Virus record (IMG/VR): IMGVR_UViG_3300039018_000128
Location: 1-36,661 of that record
Reading direction: 5' to 3' (one strand)
DNA length: 36,661 nt
From: a virus
A model generated the notes under the pieces. That model did no database searches. It was not told the DNA's origin and worked only from the letters and a program-made list of their open reading frames with translations. This document shows positions 1 through 6,153 of the stretch, one piece after another. The translations under genes and the position numbers were made by a program. Position 1 is the first letter of the stretch, and every line of letters starts with the position of its first letter.

Positions 1-127
1 ACGGCGGCTGAAAAAGTTGCATGGGAAAAAACTAAGGTTGACTTGGCTGCTGCTGCGCCAGAATTAAAAGGTTTGTCTGACAAAGCCATTGCCAGCAAGA
101 TGATGGATCGGGAATGGGCCGATGGTG
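1..127. repeat. Left copy of 127-bp terminal identity
   Basis: Bases 1-127 are identical to 36535-36661. The coding frame of the gene at the right end continues through the repeat without a break. A 127-base overlap is what a short-read assembler with k-mer 127 leaves on a circular contig, so this most likely marks a closed circle and not a biological terminal repeat. The unique length is then about 36,534 bp. Confidence 0.95.
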
Positions 128-384
128 CCATTACCAAAGCCCGTCAGCAAGCACAGGCGTTTGATGAAATAGCCGCCCGCGCTACGACTGACCAAGCCCG
201 CCGCGCTGCTGCAATGAAGCGTGAGCAAATGCTGGATGTGCTAAACACATTGGAAGAACAATTGCGCGCGCCGCGTCCAACATCTTTAGGTGGGCAAGGG
301 CCAAAGACCCGCGCTGCAATCCGCAATAAGTTAGCCCCGCAAGACACCGGTAACGCCCAATTTAATTTTTTGAGCCCTGAATGA
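1..384 (+). CDS. C-terminal part of large ejection (internal virion) protein, continues from the right end
   Basis: The frame is open from base 1 to a TGA at 382-384 and is the same frame as the gene starting at 34435. Joined across the 127-bp overlap, the two pieces give one protein of about 827 aa. This part is alanine-, lysine- and glutamine-rich, looks helical, and ends in a polar tail. The stop overlaps the ATG of the next gene (381), so translation is probably coupled to the lysis genes. A TTG at 43 or any other internal start is an artefact of the cut. The role is discussed under the 34435 entry. Confidence 0.85.
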   Translation, partial: TAAEKVAWEKTKVDLAAAAPELKGLSDKAIASKMMDREWADGAITKARQQAQAFDEIAARATTDQARRAAAMKREQMLDVLNTLEEQLRAPRPTSLGGQGPKTRAAIRNKLAPQDTGNAQFNFLSPE

Positions 385-602
385 TGGATCAGCAAACAAT
401 CAACCTCATCTTGGGTGCGTGCATGGCCGTGGCCGGATGGTTCGCGCGCGAGTTGTGGACAGCAGTGCAAGACCTTAAAAACGACCTGTCCAAGCTGCCG
501 TTGACCTATGTGGCCCGTCTGGACTACAAGGACGATATGCGCGAGGTCAAGGAGATGCTAAGCAAGATTTTCGACCGGCTGGATAACAAAGCAGACAAAT
601 GA
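381..602 (+). CDS. Small membrane protein of the lysis cassette (holin-like)
   Basis: 73 aa. Residues about 6-25 form one hydrophobic segment (NLILGACMAVAGWF core), followed by a charged, probably coiled-coil tail (DLKNDLSKL ... REVKEMLSKIFDRLDNKADK). ATG at 381 overlaps the stop of the ejection gene; a second ATG follows at 384. The topology of one N-terminal membrane helix plus a cytoplasmic coiled coil is common in small phage holins or holin-associated proteins. Position just ahead of other membrane proteins and the endolysin supports a lysis role, but no specific family was recognised. Confidence 0.6.
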   Translation: MMDQQTINLILGACMAVAGWFARELWTAVQDLKNDLSKLPLTYVARLDYKDDMREVKEMLSKIFDRLDNKADK

Positions 603-605
603 TTA

Positions 606-914
606 ATGCGCGGCGTCATACTCTTTTTGGCGCTGGTCACGGTATCAGTCGCCCAAGACAAGCTGGTTCTGAACGCGCAGCCGCCGCCGATCAGGAAGCC
701 GCCCAAGCAGCCAAGTTGCGCGGTGCAAGAGTTGTACGCCATAGCCTGGTCAACGCACGACCCAACAGAGCGCCACAAGGCCATGCTGGCGTGGCTGGAC
801 AAGTCAGCGTGCAGCGCGGACGATTACACTGCTATTTGGAACACCCTGTCCGAGTGGGCTGGCACTGCTGATAGCCCAGCCCTGCGGGCCAAGATCATGG
901 AGAAGGCAAAATGA
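606..914 (+). CDS. Small exported protein in lysis region, proline-rich N-terminus
   Basis: 102 aa. The first 17 residues (MRGVILFLALVTVSVAQ) look like a cleavable signal peptide ending VSVA-Q. A proline-rich stretch (QPPPIRKPPKQP) follows, then a helical, tryptophan-containing domain. Position among lysis genes and the proline-rich region recall outer-membrane spanins (Rz1-like), but there is no lipobox cysteine after the signal, so this assignment is weak. The start has no clear Shine-Dalgarno and lies 3 bases past the previous stop, which suggests reinitiation. An overlapping frame from 599 has no protein-like features. Confidence 0.55.
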   Translation: MRGVILFLALVTVSVAQDKLVLNAQPPPIRKPPKQPSCAVQELYAIAWSTHDPTERHKAMLAWLDKSACSADDYTAIWNTLSEWAGTADSPALRAKIMEKAK

Positions 915-1141
915 ATGAGTCATGGTTAGCAAAAAATATCCAGCCGATCACGGTTGTGTTCTTGCTTTTCTCGTACTTTTTCTTTGCTTTGCTTTCCGTT
1001 TTTGAGATGGAGACTCGTGGCGCGTATGTTGACCTGCTGGGACAGGCCATGATTATTGTGATTACCGCCATCTTCGCTGGTAAGACCGCAGAGCGTATCG
1101 TTGACATCCGCACAAACAAAGGAGCGCCCGATGGCACTTGA
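911..1141 (+). CDS. Two-helix membrane protein, holin-like
   Basis: 76 aa with two clear membrane segments: about 12-31 (ITVVFLLFSYFFFALLSVF) and about 41-58 (LLGQAMIIVITAIFAGKTA). ATG overlaps the upstream TGA (911-914). Size and topology fit a class II holin or an antiholin paired with the 3TM holin downstream, whose gene it overlaps by 11 bases. No sequence family was recognised; function is inferred from topology and context. Confidence 0.6.
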   Translation: MNESWLAKNIQPITVVFLLFSYFFFALLSVFEMETRGAYVDLLGQAMIIVITAIFAGKTAERIVDIRTNKGAPDGT

Positions 1142-1538
1142 CCCAGTAACAGCCCTGTTTGAAGTTGGCAGCAAAGTCCTAGACCGAGTTCTGCCTGACC
1201 CCGCGCAGCAAGCTGCGGCAAAGCTGGAATTGATGAAACTCCAACAGAACGGCGAGTTGGCCCAGATTACTGGGCAGATGGAGATTAACAAAGTAGAGGC
1301 TGCAAGTTCTAGCCTATTCGTATCAGGATGGCGACCTAGCGTTGGATGGGTGTGCAGTGCAGGCTTTGCCGTTCAGTTCATCGTTGGCCCGTTGGCTGAG
1401 TGGGGTTCCGCTTTATACGGGCATCCAGTAAAGTTCCCTCAGATGGATACCGGCACAATGATGCCGTTGTTGCTTGGGATGCTTGGCCTTGGTGGTTTGA
1501 GAACAGCGGAAAAACTTGCAGATAAGGCGGCAAAATGA
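1131..1538 (+). CDS. 3TM-type holin (GTA_holin_3TM-like)
   Basis: 135 aa. It starts with an amphipathic region (MALDPVTALFEVGSKVLDRVLPD), then a charged helix, then SLFVSGWRPSVGWVCSAGFA, the conserved W-R-P-x-V/I-G-W signature of the 3TM holin family known from gene transfer agents and many phages. Further hydrophobic segments are about 85-102 and 112-128 (MMPLLLGMLGLGGLRTAEK). A good Shine-Dalgarno (GGAG at 1121) precedes ATG 1131. It would form the membrane lesion that releases the endolysin at 1756. Confidence 0.8.
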   Translation: MALDPVTALFEVGSKVLDRVLPDPAQQAAAKLELMKLQQNGELAQITGQMEINKVEAASSSLFVSGWRPSVGWVCSAGFAVQFIVGPLAEWGSALYGHPVKFPQMDTGTMMPLLLGMLGLGGLRTAEKLADKAAK

Positions 1539-1759
1539 AAGCAAAACTTACGTTCTTTGTGACCTTGATGGTCAGCTTCACTTTGTGCGTAGTCATCATC
1601 GGTATGGTGGCTGTGCTGATGGCGGGTTTGTTTGACCCCCTTGTGGACAACGCAGAAGTCTTCAAACTGATTAGCCCTGCATTTCAAACCATTGTCGGCG
1701 GCTTTATTGGCCTGCTGGCTGGTGTGAAACTATCCCACGGCGAGGAGAACCTTAAATGA
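1535..1759 (+). CDS. Small two-helix membrane protein of lysis cassette
   Basis: 74 aa. Hydrophobic segments at about 6-32 (FFVTLMVSFTLCVVIIGMVAV) and 47-66 (SPAFQTIVGGFIGLLAGVKL). ATG overlaps the holin stop (1535-1538) and its own stop overlaps the endolysin ATG (1756-1759), so the three are translationally coupled. It could be a second holin, an antiholin or a holin accessory. No family was recognised. Confidence 0.6.
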   Translation: MKAKLTFFVTLMVSFTLCVVIIGMVAVLMAGLFDPLVDNAEVFKLISPAFQTIVGGFIGLLAGVKLSHGEENLK

Positions 1760-2175
1760 CCCCGCATTTTACGCTGGCCGAATTAACTGTCACCGATCAC
1801 CGAGAATTTAAAAATGAACCTAACCCTAGTGAAATTGCAAATCTCCAGCGCTTGGCTGAGTTGCTGGAACAAGTCAAAGTTGCTATTGGCGGCAAGCCGG
1901 TCATGGTTAACAGCGCGTTTCGGAGCAAACAAGTAAATGATGCTGTGGGCTCTAAAGACACCAGCCAGCACCGGCTGGGCTGCGCTGCTGACATCCGTGT
2001 ACCTGGCGTAACGCCAGATCAAGTGGTCAAGGCAGTAATCGCAGCCAAGCTGCCGTTTGACCAACTGATCCGTGAGTTTGACCGTTGGACGCACATCAGC
2101 GTACAGAATGACCCCAAGGGCAAGCCTCGGGGCCAGGTTCTAATCATTGACAGCAAGGGTACTCGCCCGTACTAA
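1756..2175 (+). CDS. Endolysin, peptidase M15A (D-Ala-D-Ala carboxypeptidase type)
   Basis: 139 aa, the usual length for phage M15A (Peptidase_M15_3) enzymes that cut the peptide part of peptidoglycan. Zinc ligands fit His72 (SQHRLGCAADI), Asp79 and His113 (WTHISV); the conserved SAFRS motif is at about 53-57. The N-terminal FTLAELTVTDH is also typical. There is no signal peptide, so export would depend on the upstream holins. ATG overlaps the previous stop. The last 36 bases are antisense to a small minus-strand gene (2140-2310). Confidence 0.9.
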   Translation: MTPHFTLAELTVTDHREFKNEPNPSEIANLQRLAELLEQVKVAIGGKPVMVNSAFRSKQVNDAVGSKDTSQHRLGCAADIRVPGVTPDQVVKAVIAAKLPFDQLIREFDRWTHISVQNDPKGKPRGQVLIIDSKGTRPY

Positions 2176-2310
2176 CTTCATAGCGTCCTTCAGATCGCCG
2201 CGCAGTTGTTCAATGGCTTCCTGTTGGGCTTGCATTCGTAAGTACGCTTCCGAAGCGAATTTCGCTAAGGTTTCGTGGTTCCATGCGGCGAAGTTCGGTA
2301 GGTCTGGCAT
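2140..2310 (-). CDS. Small helical protein, last gene of the leftward operon
   Basis: 56 aa, starting MPDLPNFAAWNHETLAKFA and ending at a TAG at 2142-2140. The body is an amphipathic helix rich in Gln, Glu and Leu (RMQAQQEAIEQLRGDLKDAM), a likely coiled coil. Composition is much more protein-like than the overlapping tail of the HTH frame. Its start lies inside the HTH reading frame, and its 3' end overlaps the 3' end of the endolysin gene tail to tail by 36 bases. No function is known. Alternative: the HTH frame is the only real gene here, which seems less likely from composition. Confidence 0.6.
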   Translation of the reverse strand: MPDLPNFAAWNHETLAKFASEAYLRMQAQQEAIEQLRGDLKDAMKLVRASTLAVND

Positions 2311-2545
2311 TTTTTGATCTAGGTTTAGGACAATCTTCTGGCGGGATTACCGCGCACCATACGGCTTGTGGCGGCAATTGCTGTTTGGCCTCTAGCCATC
2401 TATCTATGTAAGTATCAGGCATATTTTGCAGCGCAGCATAAATCGTGTCGTGTTTCTTTTCTAACCGTTCGGCTATTTCTTTTGCTGTCAGGCCGTCTTG
2501 ATATTGGTGCAATAGCTGCCTAATTTTTGGGTGACTTGGTTTCAT
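2210..2545 (-). CDS. Helix-turn-helix protein (possible regulator)
   Basis: 111 aa. Residues about 17-40 (DGLTAKEIAERLEKKHDTIY) form a convincing HTH with GLTAKEIAERL as first helices and a recognition helix DTIYAALQNM. It continues to a W-C-A-V-I-P-P-E-D segment. The last ~35 residues (after KPRSKNA) are Arg/Asn/Pro-rich and read out of frame with the small gene at 2140-2310, so the original stop may have been lost. It could act on phage or host promoters. It is too small and lacks the second domain for a CI-type repressor. Its 5' end overlaps the previous gene by 26 bases. Confidence 0.6.
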   Translation of the reverse strand: MKPSHPKIRQLLHQYQDGLTAKEIAERLEKKHDTIYAALQNMPDTYIDRWLEAKQQLPPQAVWCAVIPPEDCPKPRSKNARPTELRRMEPRNLSEIRFGSVLTNASPTGSH

Positions 2546-2738
2546 ACGTTTTTATATAAGAAAAGTCTGGCACCGGCTGTGCATCTAAAAGGTCTCGCGC
2601 CGCAATAATTGACGCGGTGTAATCATCCACAGGCTCCTGCGCTGTCTGTGCCAACCCATTCGGCTCATGGTCTGCCCAATTAACTTCGTCTATTGTCTTG
2701 GCACTTGCCGCTGCCTTTTTGCTTTGATAGCCTGTCAT
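2520..2738 (-). CDS. Small acidic hypothetical protein
   Basis: 72 aa (MTGYQSKKAAASAKTIDEVN ...), no recognised domain, mostly polar with an acidic middle. The chosen ATG at 2738 overlaps the TGA of the upstream gene (TGATG) and has GGGGGAAG just before it; an in-frame TTG at 2750 would add four residues but lacks a site. It is one of a chain of coupled tiny genes downstream of the helicase. Confidence 0.6.
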   Translation of the reverse strand: MTGYQSKKAAASAKTIDEVNWADHEPNGLAQTAQEPVDDYTASIIAARDLLDAQPVPDFSYIKTYETKSPKN

Positions 2739-2929
2739 CACTTCCCCCAAATGACAAAAGCCAGCAGCGTTACTGCGCCGGTCACTGCAATCACGGCAAG
2801 TAATGCCTTGAAAGTTTCGGTCACATCGTCGTAGGGGTCACTCACACTACCCCAGCTTGTTTTGTTCATGTATGCATCGTTTGTTTCTTTCATACGCTGC
2901 TCCCGTGCTATCTCTTGGTTGTCTTTCAT
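2738..2929 (-). CDS. Small single-pass membrane protein
   Basis: 63 aa. A charged N-terminus (KDNQEIAREQRMKETND) is followed by one hydrophobic helix near the C-terminus, about residues 41-61 (FKALLAVIAVTGAVTLLAFV), and a short WGK end. ATG overlaps the stop of the upstream gene (ATGA at 2929-2926). A tail-anchored topology is likely. Function unknown. Confidence 0.6.
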   Translation of the reverse strand: MKDNQEIAREQRMKETNDAYMNKTSWGSVSDPYDDVTETFKALLAVIAVTGAVTLLAFVIWGK

Positions 2930-3117
2930 TTGTATTCCTCCATGCGCTTGTTCAGACGCTCTATGCGGGTTTTGTTGTAACTCACAATGCTCTGCGCGTA
3001 CTCCACCGCAGTCTCGGCCTCCAGCTTGGACAGATGCGCGTCGGCCAGTTCGGCTGCGATCACCTCTAGCGGCGTAGGTTTCTTAAACGGTTCTTTCATT
3101 AGATCAATAAATTTCAT
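2926..3117 (-). CDS. Small helical hypothetical protein
   Basis: 63 aa, MKFIDLMKEPF start, then a long charged helix with heptad-like Leu/Ala spacing (SKLEAETAVEYAQSIVSYNK, then TRIERLNKRMEEYK). ATG overlaps the upstream stop (3117-3114) and its stop overlaps the next ATG. A coiled-coil oligomer or adaptor is likely. No family was recognised. Confidence 0.6.
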   Translation of the reverse strand: MKFIDLMKEPFKKPTPLEVIAAELADAHLSKLEAETAVEYAQSIVSYNKTRIERLNKRMEEYK

Positions 3118-3305
3118 GGTAATTTAGCTTCCTTTAGTAGTTCAAGTCTCTCCCGCGCGACGCGCAGGGTGTTGTACCGCTGGTGCATACGCTCCAGCAT
3201 GGATACTCTTTTGAGCGTGTTGCGCTCGTTGTTCAGCATACCCAGCACTTCCTCTTCGGTCAGCGTGGGCAGACGGTCATTTAGACTTCGCCAAGTGTTT
3301 TTCAA
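3114..3305 (-). CDS. Small helical hypothetical protein with TTG start
   Basis: 63 aa, starting at TTG 3305 with GGAG eight bases upstream, the only start that has a ribosome site. Charged, helical sequence (LTEEEVLGMLNNERNTLKR ... RVARERLELLKEAKLP). It overlaps the preceding 52-aa gene by 29 bases and is coupled to the following one by ATGA. Function unknown. Confidence 0.6.
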   Translation of the reverse strand: MKNTWRSLNDRLPTLTEEEVLGMLNNERNTLKRVSMLERMHQRYNTLRVARERLELLKEAKLP

Positions 3306-3435
3306 TTCGTGTCTCCAATTTGATAATTAAGTGAACGCAGCGGTCGTACGCCCGATAGGTGGCGTTCAATTGGCGCGTGCGAGCCTTGAGTTCGGCCTTG
3401 GCCGCTTTGAGTTGTGCTTTCAGTTTGTCTAACAT
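3277..3435 (-). CDS. 52-aa coiled-coil protein
   Basis: Translation from ATG 3435 gives a Lys/Ala/Leu-rich helix (MLDKLKAQLKAAKAELKART), then a short Tyr/Arg/Cys segment, ending KHLAKSK at a TGA (3279-3277). The heptad spacing of leucines predicts a coiled coil. It overlaps the helicase 3' end by 7 bases and the following TTG gene by 29, matching the compression of the whole operon. Function unknown. Confidence 0.55.
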   Translation of the reverse strand: MLDKLKAQLKAAKAELKARTRQLNATYRAYDRCVHLIIKLETRIEKHLAKSK

Positions 3436-4745
3436 AGTTCTTCCATTGCAATATCAGAAATAGCGCGTTTGTCGTGCAGCGCGGCCCAGATGCGTTCGTC
3501 CACCGTCTTGTTGGTCAGCATCACGTAGCACCACACGTCATGCCGCTGGCCGCTACGATGCAAGCGCCCGATGGTTTGCTCGTACAGTTCGAGCGACCAA
3601 GGCAAGGACAGGAACACGATCCGGCAACCGCCGTACTGGAGGTTGAGCCCGTGGCCTGCTGACTTGGGGTGGACAAGCAGTAGTTCGATGGTGCCTGCGT
3701 TCCACCGCTCAATGGCCCGGTCGTCGTCAAGTGTCTGAGCATGGGGGTAACGCCGCTTGAGTTCGGCCAGTTCCTCTTGATAGTTGTAAACAATAAGCGT
3801 GTTAGCACGTTGGTTCTCCTCCAGTAACTCATGCAACCGGTCAAACTTGGCCGTGTCAAACCACACTGGCGTCTGCACTGTCACCCACTTGCCGGGTATC
3901 TCCGATGGGCTCTGGACGGTGTGGTACACAAACCCGCTGGCAAGCTGCTGCAACTTGCCGGTCACCACAGCCGCGTTGATGGCCGTAATGTCTTGCAGTT
4001 TAAAATCCTTTTTCATGGTCTCATACGGCTTGCGGTCGTTCAAGTCGCAGCGCACTTCTACCGTATGGAGCGGGGGCAGCTTGTCGCTATACTCGCCTGC
4101 GTCCAAGACGAAAGTGGCAGGCTTAATCACGGCCATCACCTTCTCAAGACTGCCTTTGCGCGGTGCCCACTCGCCAAAGTCGGGGTTGATTAGCACGAAA
4201 TACTGCTGCTGGAAAGCGCCCTTGCTGCGGCCCAGCAAACTCTGGTCAACGATCTTGCACTGGCCGAACACATCCTCCAAGCCGTTACTGGTAAACGAGC
4301 CGGTCAGCCCCCAGCGAATCTCAATGGGCTTGAGGAATTTCAGCAGGTCTTTGAAGCGCTTGCCGCTGGGATTCTTGAGCCGCGTCAGTTCGTCAAACAC
4401 CACGGCGTCAAACTTGCCCGTAGGCAGGTTCTCGTAGTTGGTCACCACCACCTGGGCGTCGGACGCAAAGGCCGCCGCCCGCTGCTTGGCCGAGCCCACG
4501 GCAACGGCCAACGTCACATCGGGTGCCCACTTGGGTTGTTCGACCGGCCAGACGCTGGCGGCGACCCGCTTGGGGGCCAGCACGAGGAAGCGGCGGGCGT
4601 GCCCGTCCTTGAGCATGGCCTGCATGGCCGTGAGCGTGATGGCTGTCTTGCCAGCACCGACAGGGGCAAGGATCATCGCCCTGTCGCGCTCAAACAGGAA
4701 GTCAGCCGCCTGCTCTTGGTAGGGTCTAAGTTTCAACATACGCAT
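3429..4745 (-). CDS. SNF2-type SF2 DNA helicase/translocase
   Basis: 438 aa. Q-motif-like LRPYQEQAADFLF at the N-terminus, Walker A APVGAGKT (Lys33), motif II FDELTRLKN near residue 115, motif III GLTGSFTSNG, then helicase C-terminal motifs including LLVHPKSAGHGLNLQ and motif VI TIGRLHRSGQ. The spacing of QTIGRLHRSGQ fits the SWI2/SNF2 branch of SF2. Phage members sit beside VRR-NUC nucleases, as here (5069), and are thought to remodel or resect DNA during replication or recombination. The N-terminus overlaps the preceding gene by 20 bases. Starts at 4748 (TTG), 4745 (ATG) and 4739 (ATG) are possible; none has a strong ribosome site. Confidence 0.9.
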   Translation of the reverse strand: MRMLKLRPYQEQAADFLFERDRAMILAPVGAGKTAITLTAMQAMLKDGHARRFLVLAPKRVAASVWPVEQPKWAPDVTLAVAVGSAKQRAAAFASDAQVVVTNYENLPTGKFDAVVFDELTRLKNPSGKRFKDLLKFLKPIEIRWGLTGSFTSNGLEDVFGQCKIVDQSLLGRSKGAFQQQYFVLINPDFGEWAPRKGSLEKVMAVIKPATFVLDAGEYSDKLPPLHTVEVRCDLNDRKPYETMKKDFKLQDITAINAAVVTGKLQQLASGFVYHTVQSPSEIPGKWVTVQTPVWFDTAKFDRLHELLEENQRANTLIVYNYQEELAELKRRYPHAQTLDDDRAIERWNAGTIELLLVHPKSAGHGLNLQYGGCRIVFLSLPWSLELYEQTIGRLHRSGQRHDVWCYVMLTNKTVDERIWAALHDKRAISDIAMEELC

Positions 4746-5088
4746 CAATAGCAGGGCCGTTCTTCCCGTTGCCTTCTAAAACAATAGGCGACACCCAGCG
4801 CCCGTCTACAAACCGCTGGCTAAGTACATACTTAGCCATTTGCGCGTCTGTAAGTCGCAAAGCTGCTTTTATTTCAGGCTCTGGCAGGTACTCAAACACC
4901 TTGCCGTTGTTCCACTCGTCTGCTAGGCTTTTGGCCTCGGCCTCAAGGGCAAACACATGGCCTGGGCGGTCAGTGAACGTAAGAACGTTTAGCCCGTTCT
5001 TGTTCTTGACGCCCCACCATCCATTGGGGCCAATGGCTTCGGCTTTGTAAGGGCCAAAGGCAAAATACTTAGCTGGCTGTCCACTCAT
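4726..5088 (-). CDS. Hypothetical protein between VRR-NUC and helicase
   Basis: 120 aa from ATG 5088, chosen because AGGAG lies 9 bases upstream; earlier in-frame codons would overlap the nuclease gene far more. It begins MSGQPAKYFAFGPYKAEAIG, with a mixed alpha/beta composition and a conserved-looking GPNGWWGVKNKNG turn; the C-terminal half is helical and ends IDAYVET. It overlaps both neighbours by about 20 bases, so it is translated as part of the same module. No family was recognised; a partner of the nuclease or helicase is possible. Confidence 0.6.
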   Translation of the reverse strand: MSGQPAKYFAFGPYKAEAIGPNGWWGVKNKNGLNVLTFTDRPGHVFALEAEAKSLADEWNNGKVFEYLPEPEIKAALRLTDAQMAKYVLSQRFVDGRWVSPIVLEGNGKNGPAIDAYVET

Positions 5089-5338
5089 CAATCTGCTCCT
5101 TCGTCCATAAACATACATACCTTTGGTTGAGCCGCGCCATGTCTGCGGCAAACAGCTTTTGCAATTCTGATAACCTACCGCCCTTGGTCTTGAGTTCCAC
5201 AAACCAAGTGCTGCCGTCAGGCAGGCAGGCTATCCTGTCCGCTACACCCTTGCGCCCTGGCGAGGTGAACTTGTAGGTCTTACCCCCAAGCCGCTCCACC
5301 GCCCAGACAAAATGATTTTCTACATCACTTTCACGCAC
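5069..5338 (-). CDS. VRR-NUC domain nuclease
   Basis: 89 aa from GTG 5338, preceded by GGGAG; a longer reading from ATG 5368 is possible but lacks a site. It matches the small stand-alone VRR-NUC fold (PD-(D/E)XK superfamily): RESDVENHFVWAVERLGG, then FTSPGRKGVADRIACLP (the Asp), STWFVELKTKGGRLS (the E-x-K pair) and a final QRYVCLWTKEQIDEW. Stand-alone phage VRR-NUC proteins are structure-specific endonucleases, probably for flaps or junctions. It overlaps the upstream stop (GTGCGTGA) and is followed by the SNF2 helicase module. Confidence 0.85.
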   Translation of the reverse strand: MRESDVENHFVWAVERLGGKTYKFTSPGRKGVADRIACLPDGSTWFVELKTKGGRLSELQKLFAADMARLNQRYVCLWTKEQIDEWTAS

Positions 5339-5777
5339 AGACACGCTCCCACCGGATGCGCGCAACATCTCCTGAACCTATATCTTGCCGGGGGCGACTT
5401 AAAGTATCCCATCCAGCGCGGGGCGCTAACGTCTGTACTGGCGTCCACCCCGCCCCACGCAAAGAAGCGCCCGATTCATCATGCTGCGTATAGGTCACGC
5501 ATTTTGCGTAACCAAGCGCTATTGCGGCGCGGACAATTGCGCCGTAAAGCATAGAATTAGCGTTGCGCGTGCCATCTGTACAAGTACGGGTAACTTCCAA
5601 CGTTGCCCCGTCGTCAAGCATTCGAGCCACTGGTCTTCCAGCCATTGCAACACCTAAAAGGCGTTCGCCGTCAAATAGCCCAACGCTAAACTTGTGCCCA
5701 ACAGGCGGCTTGTTGTGCCGGTGGTGTTCGCGGACAAATGCTTGCGCGGTCTTTAGTGATACAGGCCGAATGTTCAT
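5331..5777 (-). CDS. XF1762-family (GNAT-like) protein
   Basis: 148 aa. Opening SLKTAQAFVREHHRHNKPPVG, then a hydrophobic strand with GVAMAGRPVARMLDDGATLE, LEVTRTCTDGT, and NANSMLYGAIVRAAIALGY, the order typical of XF1762 proteins of phages and prophages, which resemble GNAT acyltransferases. A substrate is not known. It is the first gene of the leftward operon; there is no clear ribosome site before ATG 5777. The C-terminal part has an Arg/Gly-rich stretch (PRAGWDTLSRPRQD). Confidence 0.75.
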   Translation of the reverse strand: MNIRPVSLKTAQAFVREHHRHNKPPVGHKFSVGLFDGERLLGVAMAGRPVARMLDDGATLEVTRTCTDGTRNANSMLYGAIVRAAIALGYAKCVTYTQHDESGASLRGAGWTPVQTLAPRAGWDTLSRPRQDIGSGDVARIRWERVCA

Positions 5778-5787
5778 GTCAAGAAGT

Positions 5788-5817
5788 TTAGCACACTTTT
5801 ATTTTCTGTGCTATAGT
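5788..5817 (+). promoter_or_regulatory. Divergent control region: candidate promoter with 7-bp dyad
   Basis: The gap between the two divergent operons holds the inverted repeat TAGCACA (5789-5795) / TGTGCTA (5807-5813) with an 11-base spacer. It overlaps a candidate rightward sigma-70 promoter: TTAGCA (5788-5793), 18 bases, TATAGT (5812-5817) with an extended TG two bases upstream. A repressor or activator binding the dyad would cover both boxes. A leftward promoter must also lie here or just upstream, but no convincing pair of boxes was seen. Confidence 0.45.
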
Positions 5818-5847
5818 CAAGTCCCAATCAACTAAAGGACAGTCCAA

Positions 5848-6153
5848 ATGGCTAAAGACAACAGTACAGGTAAAGACAAAGAGTTCTATGAGCGAGGGAA
5901 GAAAATGTTTGACCGGATACCGCCGCTCAAGCCCCCGATTCAAGCAGACATTGATCTGCTGTACACCGCCAACAGCGCGGACATCGAAGCGTTGGAAGAC
6001 GCAAAGATCACACTGAACGTCATCAAAGACGTTGAACCCGGCACTTTTGACAAAATCATTGATGAGTCATTGGCGCTGATCGACAAAGCAATGGGTATGA
6101 GTTACAGCGATGCGATGGAAAGAGTTGCTAAACGAGCAGGGGGTAAAGTATGA
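5848..6153 (+). CDS. Small hypothetical protein, first gene of replication operon
   Basis: 101 aa, start supported by AAAGGA 9 bases upstream. Charged N-terminus (MAKDNSTGKDKEFYERGKKM), then two helices with Asp/Glu/Ile/Leu (ADIEALEDAKITLNVIKD; IIDESLALIDKAMGM). No recognised domain. The stop overlaps the ATG of the nuclease at 6150, implying coupled expression. It is probably an accessory or regulator of the replication module. Confidence 0.7.
   Translation: MAKDNSTGKDKEFYERGKKMFDRIPPLKPPIQADIDLLYTANSADIEALEDAKITLNVIKDVEPGTFDKIIDESLALIDKAMGMSYSDAMERVAKRAGGKV

Noticed and set aside
1-127. True direct terminal repeat of the virion DNA
   Set aside because: Length 127 equals a common assembler k-mer, and the repeat lies in the middle of a coding gene; a closed circle is simpler.
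2210-2545. CI-type lysogeny repressor
   Set aside because: Only a short HTH with no oligomerisation or cleavage domain, placed at the end of a long operon; no integrase is present.
3799-4437. 212-aa plus-strand frame
   Set aside because: Antisense shadow of the SNF2 helicase gene; low-complexity Ser/Leu content and no ribosome site.
5069-5368. Longer VRR-NUC protein from ATG 5368
   Set aside because: The extra residues overlap the XF1762 gene and the GTG at 5338 has a good ribosome site and a coupled overlap.
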